A stretch of DNA of 64,000 nt from Membranihabitans marinus (GTDB lineage Bacteria; Bacteroidota; Bacteroidia; Chitinophagales; Saprospiraceae), in contig NZ_JAHVHU010000004.1 of assembly GCF_019802045.1 (NCBI RefSeq), positions 329,633 through 393,632 of the forward strand, written 5' to 3'. Under the pieces are notes generated by a model. That model was not told the DNA's origin, did no database searches, and saw only the letters and a list, made by a program, of their open reading frames with translations. Below, in pieces: positions 42,897 to 52,183 of this stretch (the first letter of the stretch is position 1; each line of letters begins with the position of its first letter). The position numbers and the translations under genes were made by a program.

Positions 42897-43306
42897 TTCA
42901 GGCGTGTAGGTGATTTGTTTTCGTGGGCAATATTACAAATAAAATGCGAGAAAATAAGTAGTGCGGATATGAGTGAATGCAGTCTCGGCTCGCTCGAGAC
43001 CATAGGTAGTCAATCTGCCTCTGATGAAGAAACCGAAACATCCTAGTTTTGGGCGGGTAAGCATTAATTGCATTTAAAAAAATATAAACATATAGCCTCA
43101 GGCATAGTATTCTATTTCTAGGAGTTCGTAATAGGACCGAATGTAGTCTCATCTCCGTAAAGCCGAGCTGTGACAGAAAGTTCAGTATGACTGAGCAAAA
43201 TCTCGCCAAGGGCGAGAACGAATGTGGTCAATCCACATTACCCGTCTTGGCTGTGGGAGAGCTCTGTCCCGAGGATAAAGGATGAATCAAAAGTAAAACG
43301 TCAACC
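42897..43306. other. Repeat-bearing spacer without a gene
   Basis: The one open frame here (minus, 42898-43209) has a hydrophilic, Arg/Cys-rich composition unlike a real protein and spans palindromic DNA. The stretch holds small palindromes (TCTCG...CGAGA near 42984-43002; CTCGCC...GGCGAG near 43202-43215) and, at 43256-43276 inverted, the third copy of the 21-bp ATCCTCG element seen at 11519 and 11584. Confidence 0.5.
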
Positions 43307-43410
43307 AAATTTGGGCTATGTAACAGGTCCAATTTTGGGAATTAGGCAATTGATGCACTGGAAATTATGCATCATAATAGTTGGACGTGGTGGATAAAGC
43401 GGGCTAAACT
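43307..43410 (+). repeat. Interspersed ~105-bp element, copy B
   Basis: Matches 8091-8195 along its whole length without large gaps (GGGCTATGTAACAGG, CCAATTTTGG, ATTGATGCACTGG, ATTATGCATCATAAT, TGGTGGATAAAGCGGGC). It ends directly at the terminator of the SusD gene at 43466. Confidence 0.7.
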
Positions 43411-43439
43411 AAAAAAGGCCGCTTCATAACGAAGCGGCC
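43411..43439 (-). terminator. Intrinsic terminator of the second ROK-SusC-SusD cassette
   Basis: Perfect 9-bp stem GGCCGCTTC (43417-43425) / GAAGCGGCC (43431-43439) with loop ATAAC, followed on the minus strand by six T residues (43416-43411). It lies 26 bp after the SusD stop at 43466. This is the clearest intrinsic terminator in the window. Confidence 0.9.
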
Positions 43440-43465
43440 CTATAATTCACCAATAAAAAGATTTA

Positions 43466-45385
43466 TTATTGTTGCTCACCTGACCACCACAACGGGGTAG
43501 AAACTTCATCCGGTCCGTTCAGGAAATTAACTGCCTGAGAATAGCCTTCCGGCACATTACTTTCCAGATTGGAAGGGTAAGGCAATCGCTGAGGGAAAAA
43601 TTCCCAGCGGCTTTCCATAAAATTACTGGAATTCAGAGCCGGCAAGTTGGGCAATGATTTCTCTACAGCTGGATTCTCAAAAAATGGTAAACCAAGCCGT
43701 CGATGGTCATTCCAGGTTTCCAAAGGTAACCACGGGGACTGTGCAATAAACTTCTGTGTCATGATTTTCGTCAACGCATCATTCTTTACATTACCATTCT
43801 CATATAAATCATTGTCCGGATAGCTGAATTCCACCGTGCCAGCTTCATCCGTGTATCCGTTCACATAGTCCATAGTTACCGTAGCTGGTGGTTCTGCGGT
43901 ATGATTCCACGCTACTGATGTACCGACGCGATTGTAGTCTTCTGAAGTCAGATACGTCGTAACAAAATCCGTCACATCCCAATACGCAAAGCTTTGTTTG
44001 ATTCCTTCCTCATAAGCTTCCTGACCACTCATAGGCACACTCCAACCTCTCACTGCGGCTTCAGCAATCAGAAAATAGGATTCCCAAGATCCGAAGAAAA
44101 TCCGCTTGGAAGTGCCATTTCGGAAACTATTGGCCAGTCGAGGCACGGCACCAGCATGGGAGTATACCTGGTTTTTGGAACCTTTATCGCCCCAGTTACC
44201 AATGGAGGGCGCATTCCAGGTAAATGCTGCATCGATCTCTTTCACGACGGTATTCCCATCATCTGTGACCAGATTCCTTACCGTTTCTCCGGTAGTTCCC
44301 AAGCTCCACGATGGATAGCGGTTCATTTCCGGATTGGCAAAGTCGCCAGGTATGGGGAACTGAACATAAGACCGGGGATCGATGGTCTGGTGTAGACCGT
44401 CAAACCAATATCCGGCTGAAGGATCATTCGTCATTGTAGTAAAGTGATCTTCATATCTGGCACCCAGATAGTTGGCTGGTTTGATGTATTGAAGCAGTGA
44501 ATCTGCCAATTGAACTTCACTCGGGACACCACCCAGTCCAATCATAAGATTGTTCATCGTGGGGGACAAGTATTGCATATTCCATTCTCGTGTCATCACC
44601 CCGGTCAATGCACTCCAGCCGCCGGTTTCCTGTACCGCAAAATTATCATCAAGCGTCGCTATAAATTGATTGGTTCCGGCAGCTGCTTCAAAATGCTGTT
44701 GAGCTGTTCCAGGATCGGTTTCCGAAAGCCGCATGGCTAATCTCATCCGCATGGAGTTTCCGTATTGGACCCATTTGGTAAAATTGTATGAATACGCCGG
44801 ATCAAGATCCTGAATAGTGTTGGGAACACTAATTGACGCATCAATCTGTCCCACTGCATCGGCCAGTTCTGTCAACAAGAAAGAATACACATCTTCCACG
44901 CTGTCAAAGTCAGGATTTACACCTTGAAACCCATTTATTGGTAATGGTCCAAAATTATCCGTCATTTCACTTAAAAGATAGGCACGCCATATTCGCGCAA
45001 CCTGTTTCAAATTATTGGTATACTCCTTGAATTGTCCACTTTCAATTTGCTGATCGGCAATTTCAATGGCCGAATACGAATTGTTGAGCCAGTCAGAAAC
45101 ATATCTGAAATAATCCGAGGACCAACCATCGTTGTAGCTACCTACAGGTAAAGTATTCGTGCGATCCATCCGTCCGGCTGCTTTCCAATACAATACAAAC
45201 GCCCTTTCTGCGATGTGAGGATCCATCTGGGCTCCGACTATGGAATTATTTATAAAGTATTCAACCTGCACCTGGTCAGCGTTTGCTGCAGTGGGGTTAA
45301 TGTTGATCTCTTCAAAATCCGAACAAGCAGCCAAGAAGCTGATTGCAAGTACGGTAAGAAGACAATATATTAATTTGGTTTTCAT
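43466..45385 (-). CDS. SusD-like lipoprotein (SusD_2 type), cassette 2
   Basis: 639 residues from the ATG at 45385, chosen because it places a normal leader (MKTKLIYCLLTVLAISFLAA, then Cys21); an ATG four codons earlier is also open. The protein starts FEEININPTAANADQVQVEY and has GRMDRTN, FGPLPINGF, WNDHRRLGLPFF and the C-terminal RLPYPSNLE pattern of the SusD-and-RagB-like family 2. It should cap the SusC encoded upstream and is paralogous, distantly, to 50292-52145. It ends the cassette just before a strong terminator. Confidence 0.92.
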   Translation of the reverse strand: MKTKLIYCLLTVLAISFLAACSDFEEININPTAANADQVQVEYFINNSIVGAQMDPHIAERAFVLYWKAAGRMDRTNTLPVGSYNDGWSSDYFRYVSDWLNNSYSAIEIADQQIESGQFKEYTNNLKQVARIWRAYLLSEMTDNFGPLPINGFQGVNPDFDSVEDVYSFLLTELADAVGQIDASISVPNTIQDLDPAYSYNFTKWVQYGNSMRMRLAMRLSETDPGTAQQHFEAAAGTNQFIATLDDNFAVQETGGWSALTGVMTREWNMQYLSPTMNNLMIGLGGVPSEVQLADSLLQYIKPANYLGARYEDHFTTMTNDPSAGYWFDGLHQTIDPRSYVQFPIPGDFANPEMNRYPSWSLGTTGETVRNLVTDDGNTVVKEIDAAFTWNAPSIGNWGDKGSKNQVYSHAGAVPRLANSFRNGTSKRIFFGSWESYFLIAEAAVRGWSVPMSGQEAYEEGIKQSFAYWDVTDFVTTYLTSEDYNRVGTSVAWNHTAEPPATVTMDYVNGYTDEAGTVEFSYPDNDLYENGNVKNDALTKIMTQKFIAQSPWLPLETWNDHRRLGLPFFENPAVEKSLPNLPALNSSNFMESRWEFFPQRLPYPSNLESNVPEGYSQAVNFLNGPDEVSTPLWWSGEQQ

Positions 45386-45398
45386 ATTATTTATCATT

Positions 45399-48300
45399 TT
45401 AGAATCCTACTACTAAGTTAAAAAATACACTTCGTGAAGTCGGTGATGACAGGTTCTCAAAACCAACAGCATTGGTAGCTGTAGCATACACTGACTCTGG
45501 ATCGACACCTTTCAGATGACTTGAAAGCATGGCGACATTGTTCATAGAGGCACCGATTTGCAATTTCTGCATACCAGTATTCTGAATCAAGGTTCGTGGA
45601 AAGCTGTAGTTCAACTGCAAGGTCCGGATACGGATATTGCTGGCATCATAGATGTTATTCTCGGTGATACCCAGGTTGCCGCTTCGCTCAGACAATGTCG
45701 TCCAGTAAATTTCGGGCGATACCGGTGTGGAATTTACAGAATATCCACCTCCTTCATTCTCCACTACGCCATCGTATATGATATCCGCGCGGGCACCATT
45801 CACTACGGTTGCAGCGGCATTCCCGGCTTGTTGCAACGCCCGGTTGGTTCCGGAAAAAATCTCACCACCGAAACGTCCGTCGATCAACATACTCAAAGAT
45901 ATATTCTTGTAGGTAAAGGTATTGTTGAATCCAACCAGCGCATCCGGCTGCTGATTACCCAATCGCACCTTATCCGGATTACTCAATGGGATCCCTTCAT
46001 CATCCACAATGATCTGACCAAAATGAGGACTTGATTCATCTTCCACTCGCTTAAATTCTGTACCCCAGATCTCACCATAAGGTTGTCCGGAAACAGCCAG
46101 TATGGATATATTATCAAAACCGCCCAAACCGTACTGGGTCACGTCTTCTGTTAATTCCACAACTGTATTAATGTTCTTGGCATAGTTCAAACTCATATCC
46201 CAGTTGAAACCATTTGTATTTTCGATGATCGTACCATTAATGGTCAGTTCTACCCCTTTGTTCTCGATATTACCCGCATTGACCTTTTTGGAATTGTAGC
46301 CACTCAACGGGTTCAATGGAATATTAATCAGTTGACGGGTCGCATTGGATTTGTAATAAGAAAAGTCAATTCCCAATCTGTTTTCAAACATTCGGGCGTC
46401 AATCCCGACCTCCCATGATTTGATTAACTCACTTTTCACATCCGGGTTAAACAAGACATTGTTTTTAGAGGCTGTGGTATTCCCATTCGGGTCATTGCCA
46501 ATGGAATAGTAATTGTACAACTGGTATGCTGGCAAATCGTTCCCTACTTCTGCATAGGATGCACGGATCTTACCAAACATCAACCAATTGGGCACATTTC
46601 CACCATTCGCTTCAATCATGTCTGTGAATACCCAGGAGGTACTGACCGAGGGATAAAAGAAAGATCGGTTCTCTTTACTCAGTGTGGAAGACCAGTCATT
46701 TCGCCCTGTAACATCCAGGAAAAGATATCCTCCGTAATTAAACTGAACAGTACCGTAGAGTGAATTCAGTTTTCGTTCACTGAACCCCTGACCTACTGTC
46801 GGATTATCTTCACCGTTGTTCAGTGAAAATAAATTCGGCACGACCAACAGCCCGGAGTTCGAGCTCAGACTCTTGTGGGTCTGATGCATCAGGTTTCCAC
46901 CCAGATTAATCGTCCCTCCCAGGTTCCCCAAAATATTATCTTTTGAGGCAGAAAGCAAGGCACTGTAGTTTCCTTCCGTAAAGGAATTCGATCCAAGACT
47001 GTATCTTCCAGTCGTAGCCAGCGGGCTTCCTCCGTATAATTTCGATTCTGTATTTGTATTATAAAGGTCAAAACCAGCCCGTATTTCAGCATACATCCAG
47101 TCCGTCAGTTGATTTTTGACTGATCCATTGACCATAAACCGGTCGCGGGTATCTGAATTCAGATTGTTTCTAGAATTCCAATATGGATTGACAGCATTCG
47201 ATGGCAGATACCAGATCATATTCCCAAATTCATCGCTTCCTTCACTGAAAGACGTCACATCAATGGACCTGGGAAGCAAGTACATCGTGGCAAATGAATT
47301 GGATATATTGACACCATTTAGTGGTCTGTTGTTTGCGGTGGATTTGATATACTGCACTTTGACGTCTGTTGTCCAGCTGTCATCGCGACCAAAGTTGGAC
47401 ACGGAACGAGTCATCAGATTGAGTCTGTCCAAAGTAGCACCTGGAATCATACTATTATCAGACAGGTAATTAATGGATGAAAACAAAGATGTTGCTTCAT
47501 TCATTTGTTGCTGGAATGAAAGACTGTGATTCCAGCTTGTACCGGATCCAAAATAATTTTCGAGGTTCTCATGCGCTTCCATCTTCCCTGTAGAACCATC
47601 CCATAGTTCGATGCTTTGTCCGGCAATCTCCGGTCCCCAACTTTGACTGGAAAGGTTGTTGTAGATTCCGTTATTTCCTTGTCCAAACACACTTTGGATT
47701 TCGGGCTTCATAAACATGGACGATGAGCCAAGTGTACCGGAATACGTAATTCCCAAGCCATCCTGAGCTTTACCGGTTTTGGTGGTAATCAGGATCACTC
47801 CGTTTCCAGCCCGAGATCCATATAAAGCTGCTGCTGAGGCTCCTTTCAGGACGGACATGGATTCTATGTTTTCCGGATTGAGATCACCCAATCCGTTCCC
47901 CATATCCGTCGAAGGGTTCCAAAAGTCATTGTTGGAGGCTCCCGTAAAGTTGTCCATAGGAACCCCGTCAATTACAATCAAAGGTTGATTATCTCCGGTC
48001 AGAGAGTTGTTCCCCCGGAGCACAATTTTTGAAGATCCTGCCGGACCATTACTTCCACGAACGACTTGCAGGCCGGCAATTTTACCGGAGATGGCGTTCG
48101 CTATATTATTTTCACGTGCGACAACCAGGGAGGGGCCGCCAATTTCCTGCACGGCATATCCCAGTGCCTTCTTTTCCCGTTTGATACCGAGCGCAGTCAC
48201 TACAATCTCATTCAAAGCCAGACCACCGGATAATTGAATTTCAAGTAATTCTTCGCCATTATAAGGGACTTCCACAGATTGATACCCGACATAGGACACC

Positions 48301-48569
48301 ACGAGCACAGGGTTATCGGTCTGGGCTTCCAATTGGAACTTCCCGTCGAAGTCCGTGGTGGTCCCGTTGTTCTCTGTATCTAACTCCAATACGGTTGCCC
48401 CGATAATGGGGTCTCCATTTTCCGCATCTGAGATTATTCCCTGGATATTCTGAGCATACGCACCGGGTCCGGTGAATGCCGAGATCATCAGAAAGAAACT
48501 GAGCACCCCCATGGCCAGCAACGGCTGGTCTGGGTTAAGTCTCATTTTCAACATTACAAGTTTTTTCAT
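45399..48569 (-). CDS. SusC/RagA TonB-dependent transporter, cassette 2
   Basis: 1056 residues. Leader to about residue 40 (GAYAQ), carboxypeptidase-like domain (IQGIISDAENGDPIIGATVL), then the plug (NEIVVTALGIKREKKALGYA) and barrel ending in VVGF. No STN domain. It shares with the SusC at 52184-55612 the rare wording ITDAENGxxIIGATVLE...NNGTTTDFDGKF and ALGIKRExKxLGYAV, which is much closer than to the other two SusC proteins, so the two are recent paralogs. The ROK repressor gene lies 166 bp upstream on the same strand. Confidence 0.95.
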   Translation of the reverse strand: MKKLVMLKMRLNPDQPLLAMGVLSFFLMISAFTGPGAYAQNIQGIISDAENGDPIIGATVLELDTENNGTTTDFDGKFQLEAQTDNPVLVVSYVGYQSVEVPYNGEELLEIQLSGGLALNEIVVTALGIKREKKALGYAVQEIGGPSLVVARENNIANAISGKIAGLQVVRGSNGPAGSSKIVLRGNNSLTGDNQPLIVIDGVPMDNFTGASNNDFWNPSTDMGNGLGDLNPENIESMSVLKGASAAALYGSRAGNGVILITTKTGKAQDGLGITYSGTLGSSSMFMKPEIQSVFGQGNNGIYNNLSSQSWGPEIAGQSIELWDGSTGKMEAHENLENYFGSGTSWNHSLSFQQQMNEATSLFSSINYLSDNSMIPGATLDRLNLMTRSVSNFGRDDSWTTDVKVQYIKSTANNRPLNGVNISNSFATMYLLPRSIDVTSFSEGSDEFGNMIWYLPSNAVNPYWNSRNNLNSDTRDRFMVNGSVKNQLTDWMYAEIRAGFDLYNTNTESKLYGGSPLATTGRYSLGSNSFTEGNYSALLSASKDNILGNLGGTINLGGNLMHQTHKSLSSNSGLLVVPNLFSLNNGEDNPTVGQGFSERKLNSLYGTVQFNYGGYLFLDVTGRNDWSSTLSKENRSFFYPSVSTSWVFTDMIEANGGNVPNWLMFGKIRASYAEVGNDLPAYQLYNYYSIGNDPNGNTTASKNNVLFNPDVKSELIKSWEVGIDARMFENRLGIDFSYYKSNATRQLINIPLNPLSGYNSKKVNAGNIENKGVELTINGTIIENTNGFNWDMSLNYAKNINTVVELTEDVTQYGLGGFDNISILAVSGQPYGEIWGTEFKRVEDESSPHFGQIIVDDEGIPLSNPDKVRLGNQQPDALVGFNNTFTYKNISLSMLIDGRFGGEIFSGTNRALQQAGNAAATVVNGARADIIYDGVVENEGGGYSVNSTPVSPEIYWTTLSERSGNLGITENNIYDASNIRIRTLQLNYSFPRTLIQNTGMQKLQIGASMNNVAMLSSHLKGVDPESVYATATNAVGFENLSSPTSRSVFFNLVVGF

Positions 48570-48626
48570 TTGGTGATTTTTTTAGTAAATAAATTCATTT
48601 AGGTTTAATAGGTGGTTTTTAAAATC

Positions 48627-48664
48627 GAAACTTATACTTTTTTATAACCATTTTATATGACAAA
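48627..48664 (-). promoter_or_regulatory. Candidate operator and -7 element upstream of the cassette-2 SusC
   Basis: The minus strand has TTTGTCATATAAAA (48664-48651), which recurs with one change (TTTGTCAAATAAAA) at 55713-55700 upstream of the paralogous SusC. The two start 95 and 101 nt before their start codons. A near-consensus -7 element TAAGTTTC (48634-48627) lies 26 nt downstream of the motif here. The conservation in otherwise unlike spacers suggests a shared regulator site, possibly for the ROK proteins. Confidence 0.4.
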
Positions 48665-48734
48665 TTACCAGGCGGTAGTTTTTCAATTCTCGATACTACT
48701 ATTTTCATAATTTATGGATTTGAGGTTAAAACAA

Positions 48735-49928
48735 CTATTTGCTTACGACACCGGGGGTAACTTCCTCCAATCGTTCAATCACAAGGGCTGCTGCTCCGAC
48801 TAACTCGGCAGCAGCTCCCAGCTCAGAGATTTTAAGCACGGTGTTTTCTGCTAATTTGCCAATACTGTGCTCATAGATTCCCTGCTGGACCGGTGGCAAC
48901 CAAAATTTACCGGGAATAGCTCCCAGCCCGCTTAGCACGATGAGCCCCGGATTAAACAGATGAACCAACGTGGAAATGCCTCGACCAAGATTATGGCCCA
49001 AATGCTTCAACAAGCCTACGGCAAAAGAATCTCCTTGTTGAATAGCGTTAAAGATTAACTTCACAGCATCGGTTCTGTCATCAGGTAATTGATTGGGCAA
49101 GATGGTATATACACCATCTGCCAACCCTTCCTTTGCTTTTTCGATAAGAACATACAAAGAGGTTTCTGTTTCCAGACAACCCCGTTTTCCACAACTACAG
49201 ACCTTGTTATTTTCAAACAAAGGAATATGACTGAATTCACCTGCGAAGCCATTTTCACCCCGAAATACTTTTTGGGAAACAATCACACCAAGCCCAACCC
49301 CCCATCCAATATTGATAACCAGCGTGTTCTCACGATCCCGCCCCCACCCCTGCCGCAGTTCTGCCAGTCCGATCAATGAGGAGTCATTGTCAATAAAAAC
49401 AGGCAATTCCAGGATGCTTTCCAGATAACCTACTATATCAGAGTGATTGCTCTTTAAAAAACTGTGATTGATCCCCTCCTTTACATCCACAAATCCGGGC
49501 ATGCCAATACCTACCCCCAATATTCGACTTTTATCAATTCCCGTGTCTTTGATGCACTTAGAAACAAAGGTTCCCAGAGCAATCAGATCTTCACCGGTTT
49601 TTGACAGAAGGATATTTTTGGATTTACTTTCCAAGACCTGGTTGCCCTTTAAATCAAAAATGCTAAAAGTCGTACTGATCTGGTTCACTGCTACACCAAT
49701 GGTATAGTATATTTTTTCTTTAATGGAATACAACTGTGGACGACGTCCTCCTTTGGATTTGGCAAGGCCTCGTTCTTCAAGGATTTCCTCCTCCACCATT
49801 TCATTGACCAAAGCACTGGTAAAGGGAATACTTTTACGAATTCCTTTACTCAGATCGGAGACAGGTAATTGCTCCCGACCGTAGAGTTGCTTTATCAGTT
49901 TAATTTTGAATTTGTTTTCTAAAATCAT
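48735..49928 (-). CDS. ROK-family transcriptional regulator (NagC/Mlc-like), cassette 2
   Basis: 397 residues from the ATG at 49928; a GTG two codons earlier is also open, but the ATG aligns with the start of the paralog at 56924. An N-terminal winged helix (about 20-70, SIPFTSALVNEMVEEEILEE, GLAKSKGGRRPQLYSI) is followed by the ROK sugar-kinase-like domain with GVGIGMPGFVD, DNDSSLIGLAELRQG and the zinc motif CSCGKRGCLE. ROK repressors lose DNA binding on contact with a sugar. Its place directly before SusC points to local control of import. It is about 70 percent identical by eye to 55731-56924. Confidence 0.94.
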   Translation of the reverse strand: MILENKFKIKLIKQLYGREQLPVSDLSKGIRKSIPFTSALVNEMVEEEILEERGLAKSKGGRRPQLYSIKEKIYYTIGVAVNQISTTFSIFDLKGNQVLESKSKNILLSKTGEDLIALGTFVSKCIKDTGIDKSRILGVGIGMPGFVDVKEGINHSFLKSNHSDIVGYLESILELPVFIDNDSSLIGLAELRQGWGRDRENTLVINIGWGVGLGVIVSQKVFRGENGFAGEFSHIPLFENNKVCSCGKRGCLETETSLYVLIEKAKEGLADGVYTILPNQLPDDRTDAVKLIFNAIQQGDSFAVGLLKHLGHNLGRGISTLVHLFNPGLIVLSGLGAIPGKFWLPPVQQGIYEHSIGKLAENTVLKISELGAAAELVGAAALVIERLEEVTPGVVSK

Positions 49929-49961
49929 TTTCACAATGCCCTTTGTAGATGAAGCACTTCA

Positions 49962-49969
49962 CAAATGTA
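49962..49969 (-). promoter_or_regulatory. -7 element of the cassette-2 ROK gene
   Basis: TACATTTG (minus strand) matches TAnnTTTG exactly, 34 nt before the ATG at 49928, and is followed by TGAAG, as is the -7 element TAGGTTTG of the paralogous ROK gene (56968-56961, 37 nt before its ATG). The -33 element is poor in both. Overlapping AT-rich TGACATATTAAATAAAT lies upstream and may be an operator. Confidence 0.5.
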
Positions 49970-50185
49970 TTGATTACTTTTTAATTTATTTAATATGTCA
50001 GTGTTTTTTTTTAAAATGAATGGCCTCGCAGGACGTACTCAGGTTGATTTTATAAGGCCAAAAGTTGGTTTAGATCTTACGTAGAACCAGAAGAGATTAT
50101 CCAGTGGGATGCTAACGATCAACGATCTGATCGCGCTAATCATGGGCGCAAGTAGTTACCATGTGTCAAGAAGTCCAATACCTTC

Positions 50186-50225
50186 AAAAAAAATCTGAAC
50201 GGACTCATAAGGTCGTTCAGATTTT
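50186..50225 (-). terminator. Intrinsic terminator of the first ROK-SusC-SusD cassette
   Basis: Perfect 12-bp stem AAAATCTGAACG (50190-50201) / CGTTCAGATTTT (50214-50225) around a 12-nt loop, with eight T residues in total on the minus-strand downstream side (50193-50186). It lies 66 bp after the SusD stop at 50292. With the ROK promoter it accounts for what can be recognised in the 363-bp spacer 49929-50291. Confidence 0.88.
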
Positions 50226-50291
50226 CTATGTCTAAAAATAACAGAATCAAGAAGTAGTAATCATCGTGAAATATGAATACTACTTTCGCTA

Positions 50292-52145
50292 CTATTTAGG
50301 TCCTGCTCCGTACTCCGGATTAGATTGATCAAACCATAGACGCTCTGCATTTAAAATCTGTGGATTGGGATCACCTGTGGTAAATCCTTGTTCTTGCACA
50401 GCCTCCAGCGCATTCTCATAATTCAAATCATCCGGTGTTGGTGTTCCGACAGTAAACCGGCGTGGTATCGGCATTTCCGTGCCTGATGAGGTGAAAGTTT
50501 CCCAGGACAGATATTCGCTTTCCTTCATGGGAACACCGGAACGACGAACAGTGGTCCAAAGATCTTGAGGAGTATTCATAAAATTGATGTATTGTTGGAT
50601 ATAAACCTTTTCCAGTCCATCCGTACTCAGATCATAAGCAGGCTGACTAATCAGTGCTTCTATTTCACCATCCCTCAAATGAGTGGATGCTGCTTCGGCC
50701 TGATCGGGATCGGTGTATACCGGATCGGAAAAGTAGTACGGCGTCTCGTTATTTTCAGCCAATAAATCCGCTCGTTTCACTGATAATTCCACCCCCCGGT
50801 TAAAATATTCTTGGGCACTTTTTGGCAGATTGGCTCCCATTAGCTTAAATTCAGCTAAATACAAATTAGTTTCTGCAGCACTCCCGAGGATAACATGCAA
50901 AGGCGGGTCATTGTCTTTTAACTCAATAATCCGTCCGCCTGGTTTGGTTGGGTAGGTATAGTTATAGAGCGTACGCGTCAGTTTTTCGTGATAAAGCGAG
51001 GTGGATGAATACGTTTTCTCGACCCCATTAGCTGCTATTTTATTATAAGCAGTCTGATTAAAGTAAATATCATTAGCTGGGTCCAAAGTCTCATCTGGCG
51101 AAACAGGTGCACCATGATACCGAACCCAGGGCTCTCCGGGTTCATTCCAGCCGGCAAAATTTCCATTTTCATCAAAATCGACCAATGGCTCTATGAAGGG
51201 GGGCAGTGGTTGTTCTGCATCAATAAATGCCTGGACCACTTCGCCGTTAAAATGGTTTTTATTAAAGGTAAACCGTAACCGTGGATCCTTATTAGCCACC
51301 AGAAAATCGATTAAATTTTGACCACCATAACCGATCCACATCCCATTACCGGTCCCATGGTATTTTATTCCCCGATGATAAATAAAATCATCAGCTAAAG
51401 CATCCATATACCCCACCGGGGAATTGGCAACCTGTTCTGCTATTTCGAGTGCCTTACTTTGATTTTTATTCACCAATCGGGCTGCTATTTTCAATTTGAG
51501 CAAATTGCTGAATTTTGCCCACTTTTCATAGTCGCCCTCGTAAATAAAGTCCTGCCTGCCCAAGGTAATTTGATCCTCTGAATTTCTCAGTGATTCAATA
51601 GCTGCATCCAGTTCACTCAACCAGGTATTGAAAAGTTCCTCTTGATTATCAATTTCAGGGGTTAACAACGGCGGGTTCGTATAGGGCGCCAAGCCTGCCT
51701 CCGAATATACCAGTGATCCGGTCAGATCTGTGTTCACGATAGCCGGAGCAATCTGTATGGGATAAGTGATGGCTTTCAAAGCCTGCCGGGCAGCCTGCTC
51801 TTCCTCCGACATAGCCTCTATTCGCATTCGCACATCGACTGTTTGGGGAAACAATGCGCCATAAAGCCCTTGCGACCCATAAGGTCCCATTAAATTAAAA
51901 TCAGCATTATTTCCCCCTTGGACTGTAGTGACCTGAGTCCAGGGATAGATGTATTGAAAGTTGGAATAGAACCAATTTGTATAATCATTATTATACATTT
52001 GTTCGATCGCCTTGGTCACAGAATACCGTAAATCCGGGTCAGACAAGGTCGATGGATTGCTGTTGAGTTCTGCAAACTTATCCCGGTCACAGCTCCAGGC
52101 TGATACCAGAACGAGGGCTATTATCAATTTATATATCGTTTTCAT
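50292..52145 (-). CDS. SusD-like lipoprotein (SusD_2 type), cassette 1
   Basis: 617 residues. Lipobox SAWSC (Cys19), then DKFAELNSNPSTLSDPDLRY as in the family's start. FSNLLKLKIAARLVNKNQSK, GGQNLIDFLVANKDPRLRFT and AETNLYLAEFKLMGANLPKS (the usual A-x-x-x-L-x-x-A-E helix) place it in SusD-like family 2. The C-terminus RLWFDQSNPEYGAGPK is normal. It starts 38 bp after the SusC stop and is followed by an intrinsic terminator. Ligand unknown. Confidence 0.93.
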   Translation of the reverse strand: MKTIYKLIIALVLVSAWSCDRDKFAELNSNPSTLSDPDLRYSVTKAIEQMYNNDYTNWFYSNFQYIYPWTQVTTVQGGNNADFNLMGPYGSQGLYGALFPQTVDVRMRIEAMSEEEQAARQALKAITYPIQIAPAIVNTDLTGSLVYSEAGLAPYTNPPLLTPEIDNQEELFNTWLSELDAAIESLRNSEDQITLGRQDFIYEGDYEKWAKFSNLLKLKIAARLVNKNQSKALEIAEQVANSPVGYMDALADDFIYHRGIKYHGTGNGMWIGYGGQNLIDFLVANKDPRLRFTFNKNHFNGEVVQAFIDAEQPLPPFIEPLVDFDENGNFAGWNEPGEPWVRYHGAPVSPDETLDPANDIYFNQTAYNKIAANGVEKTYSSTSLYHEKLTRTLYNYTYPTKPGGRIIELKDNDPPLHVILGSAAETNLYLAEFKLMGANLPKSAQEYFNRGVELSVKRADLLAENNETPYYFSDPVYTDPDQAEAASTHLRDGEIEALISQPAYDLSTDGLEKVYIQQYINFMNTPQDLWTTVRRSGVPMKESEYLSWETFTSSGTEMPIPRRFTVGTPTPDDLNYENALEAVQEQGFTTGDPNPQILNAERLWFDQSNPEYGAGPK

Positions 52146-52183
52146 AATTTACTATTTATGATCAATTAAAAGTGAATTCTAGA

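Noticed and set aside
42898..43209. 103-codon minus-strand frame in the spacer after the TSUP gene
   Set aside because: Non-ATG-like context, odd composition, and it spans palindromic repeat DNA; probably non-coding.
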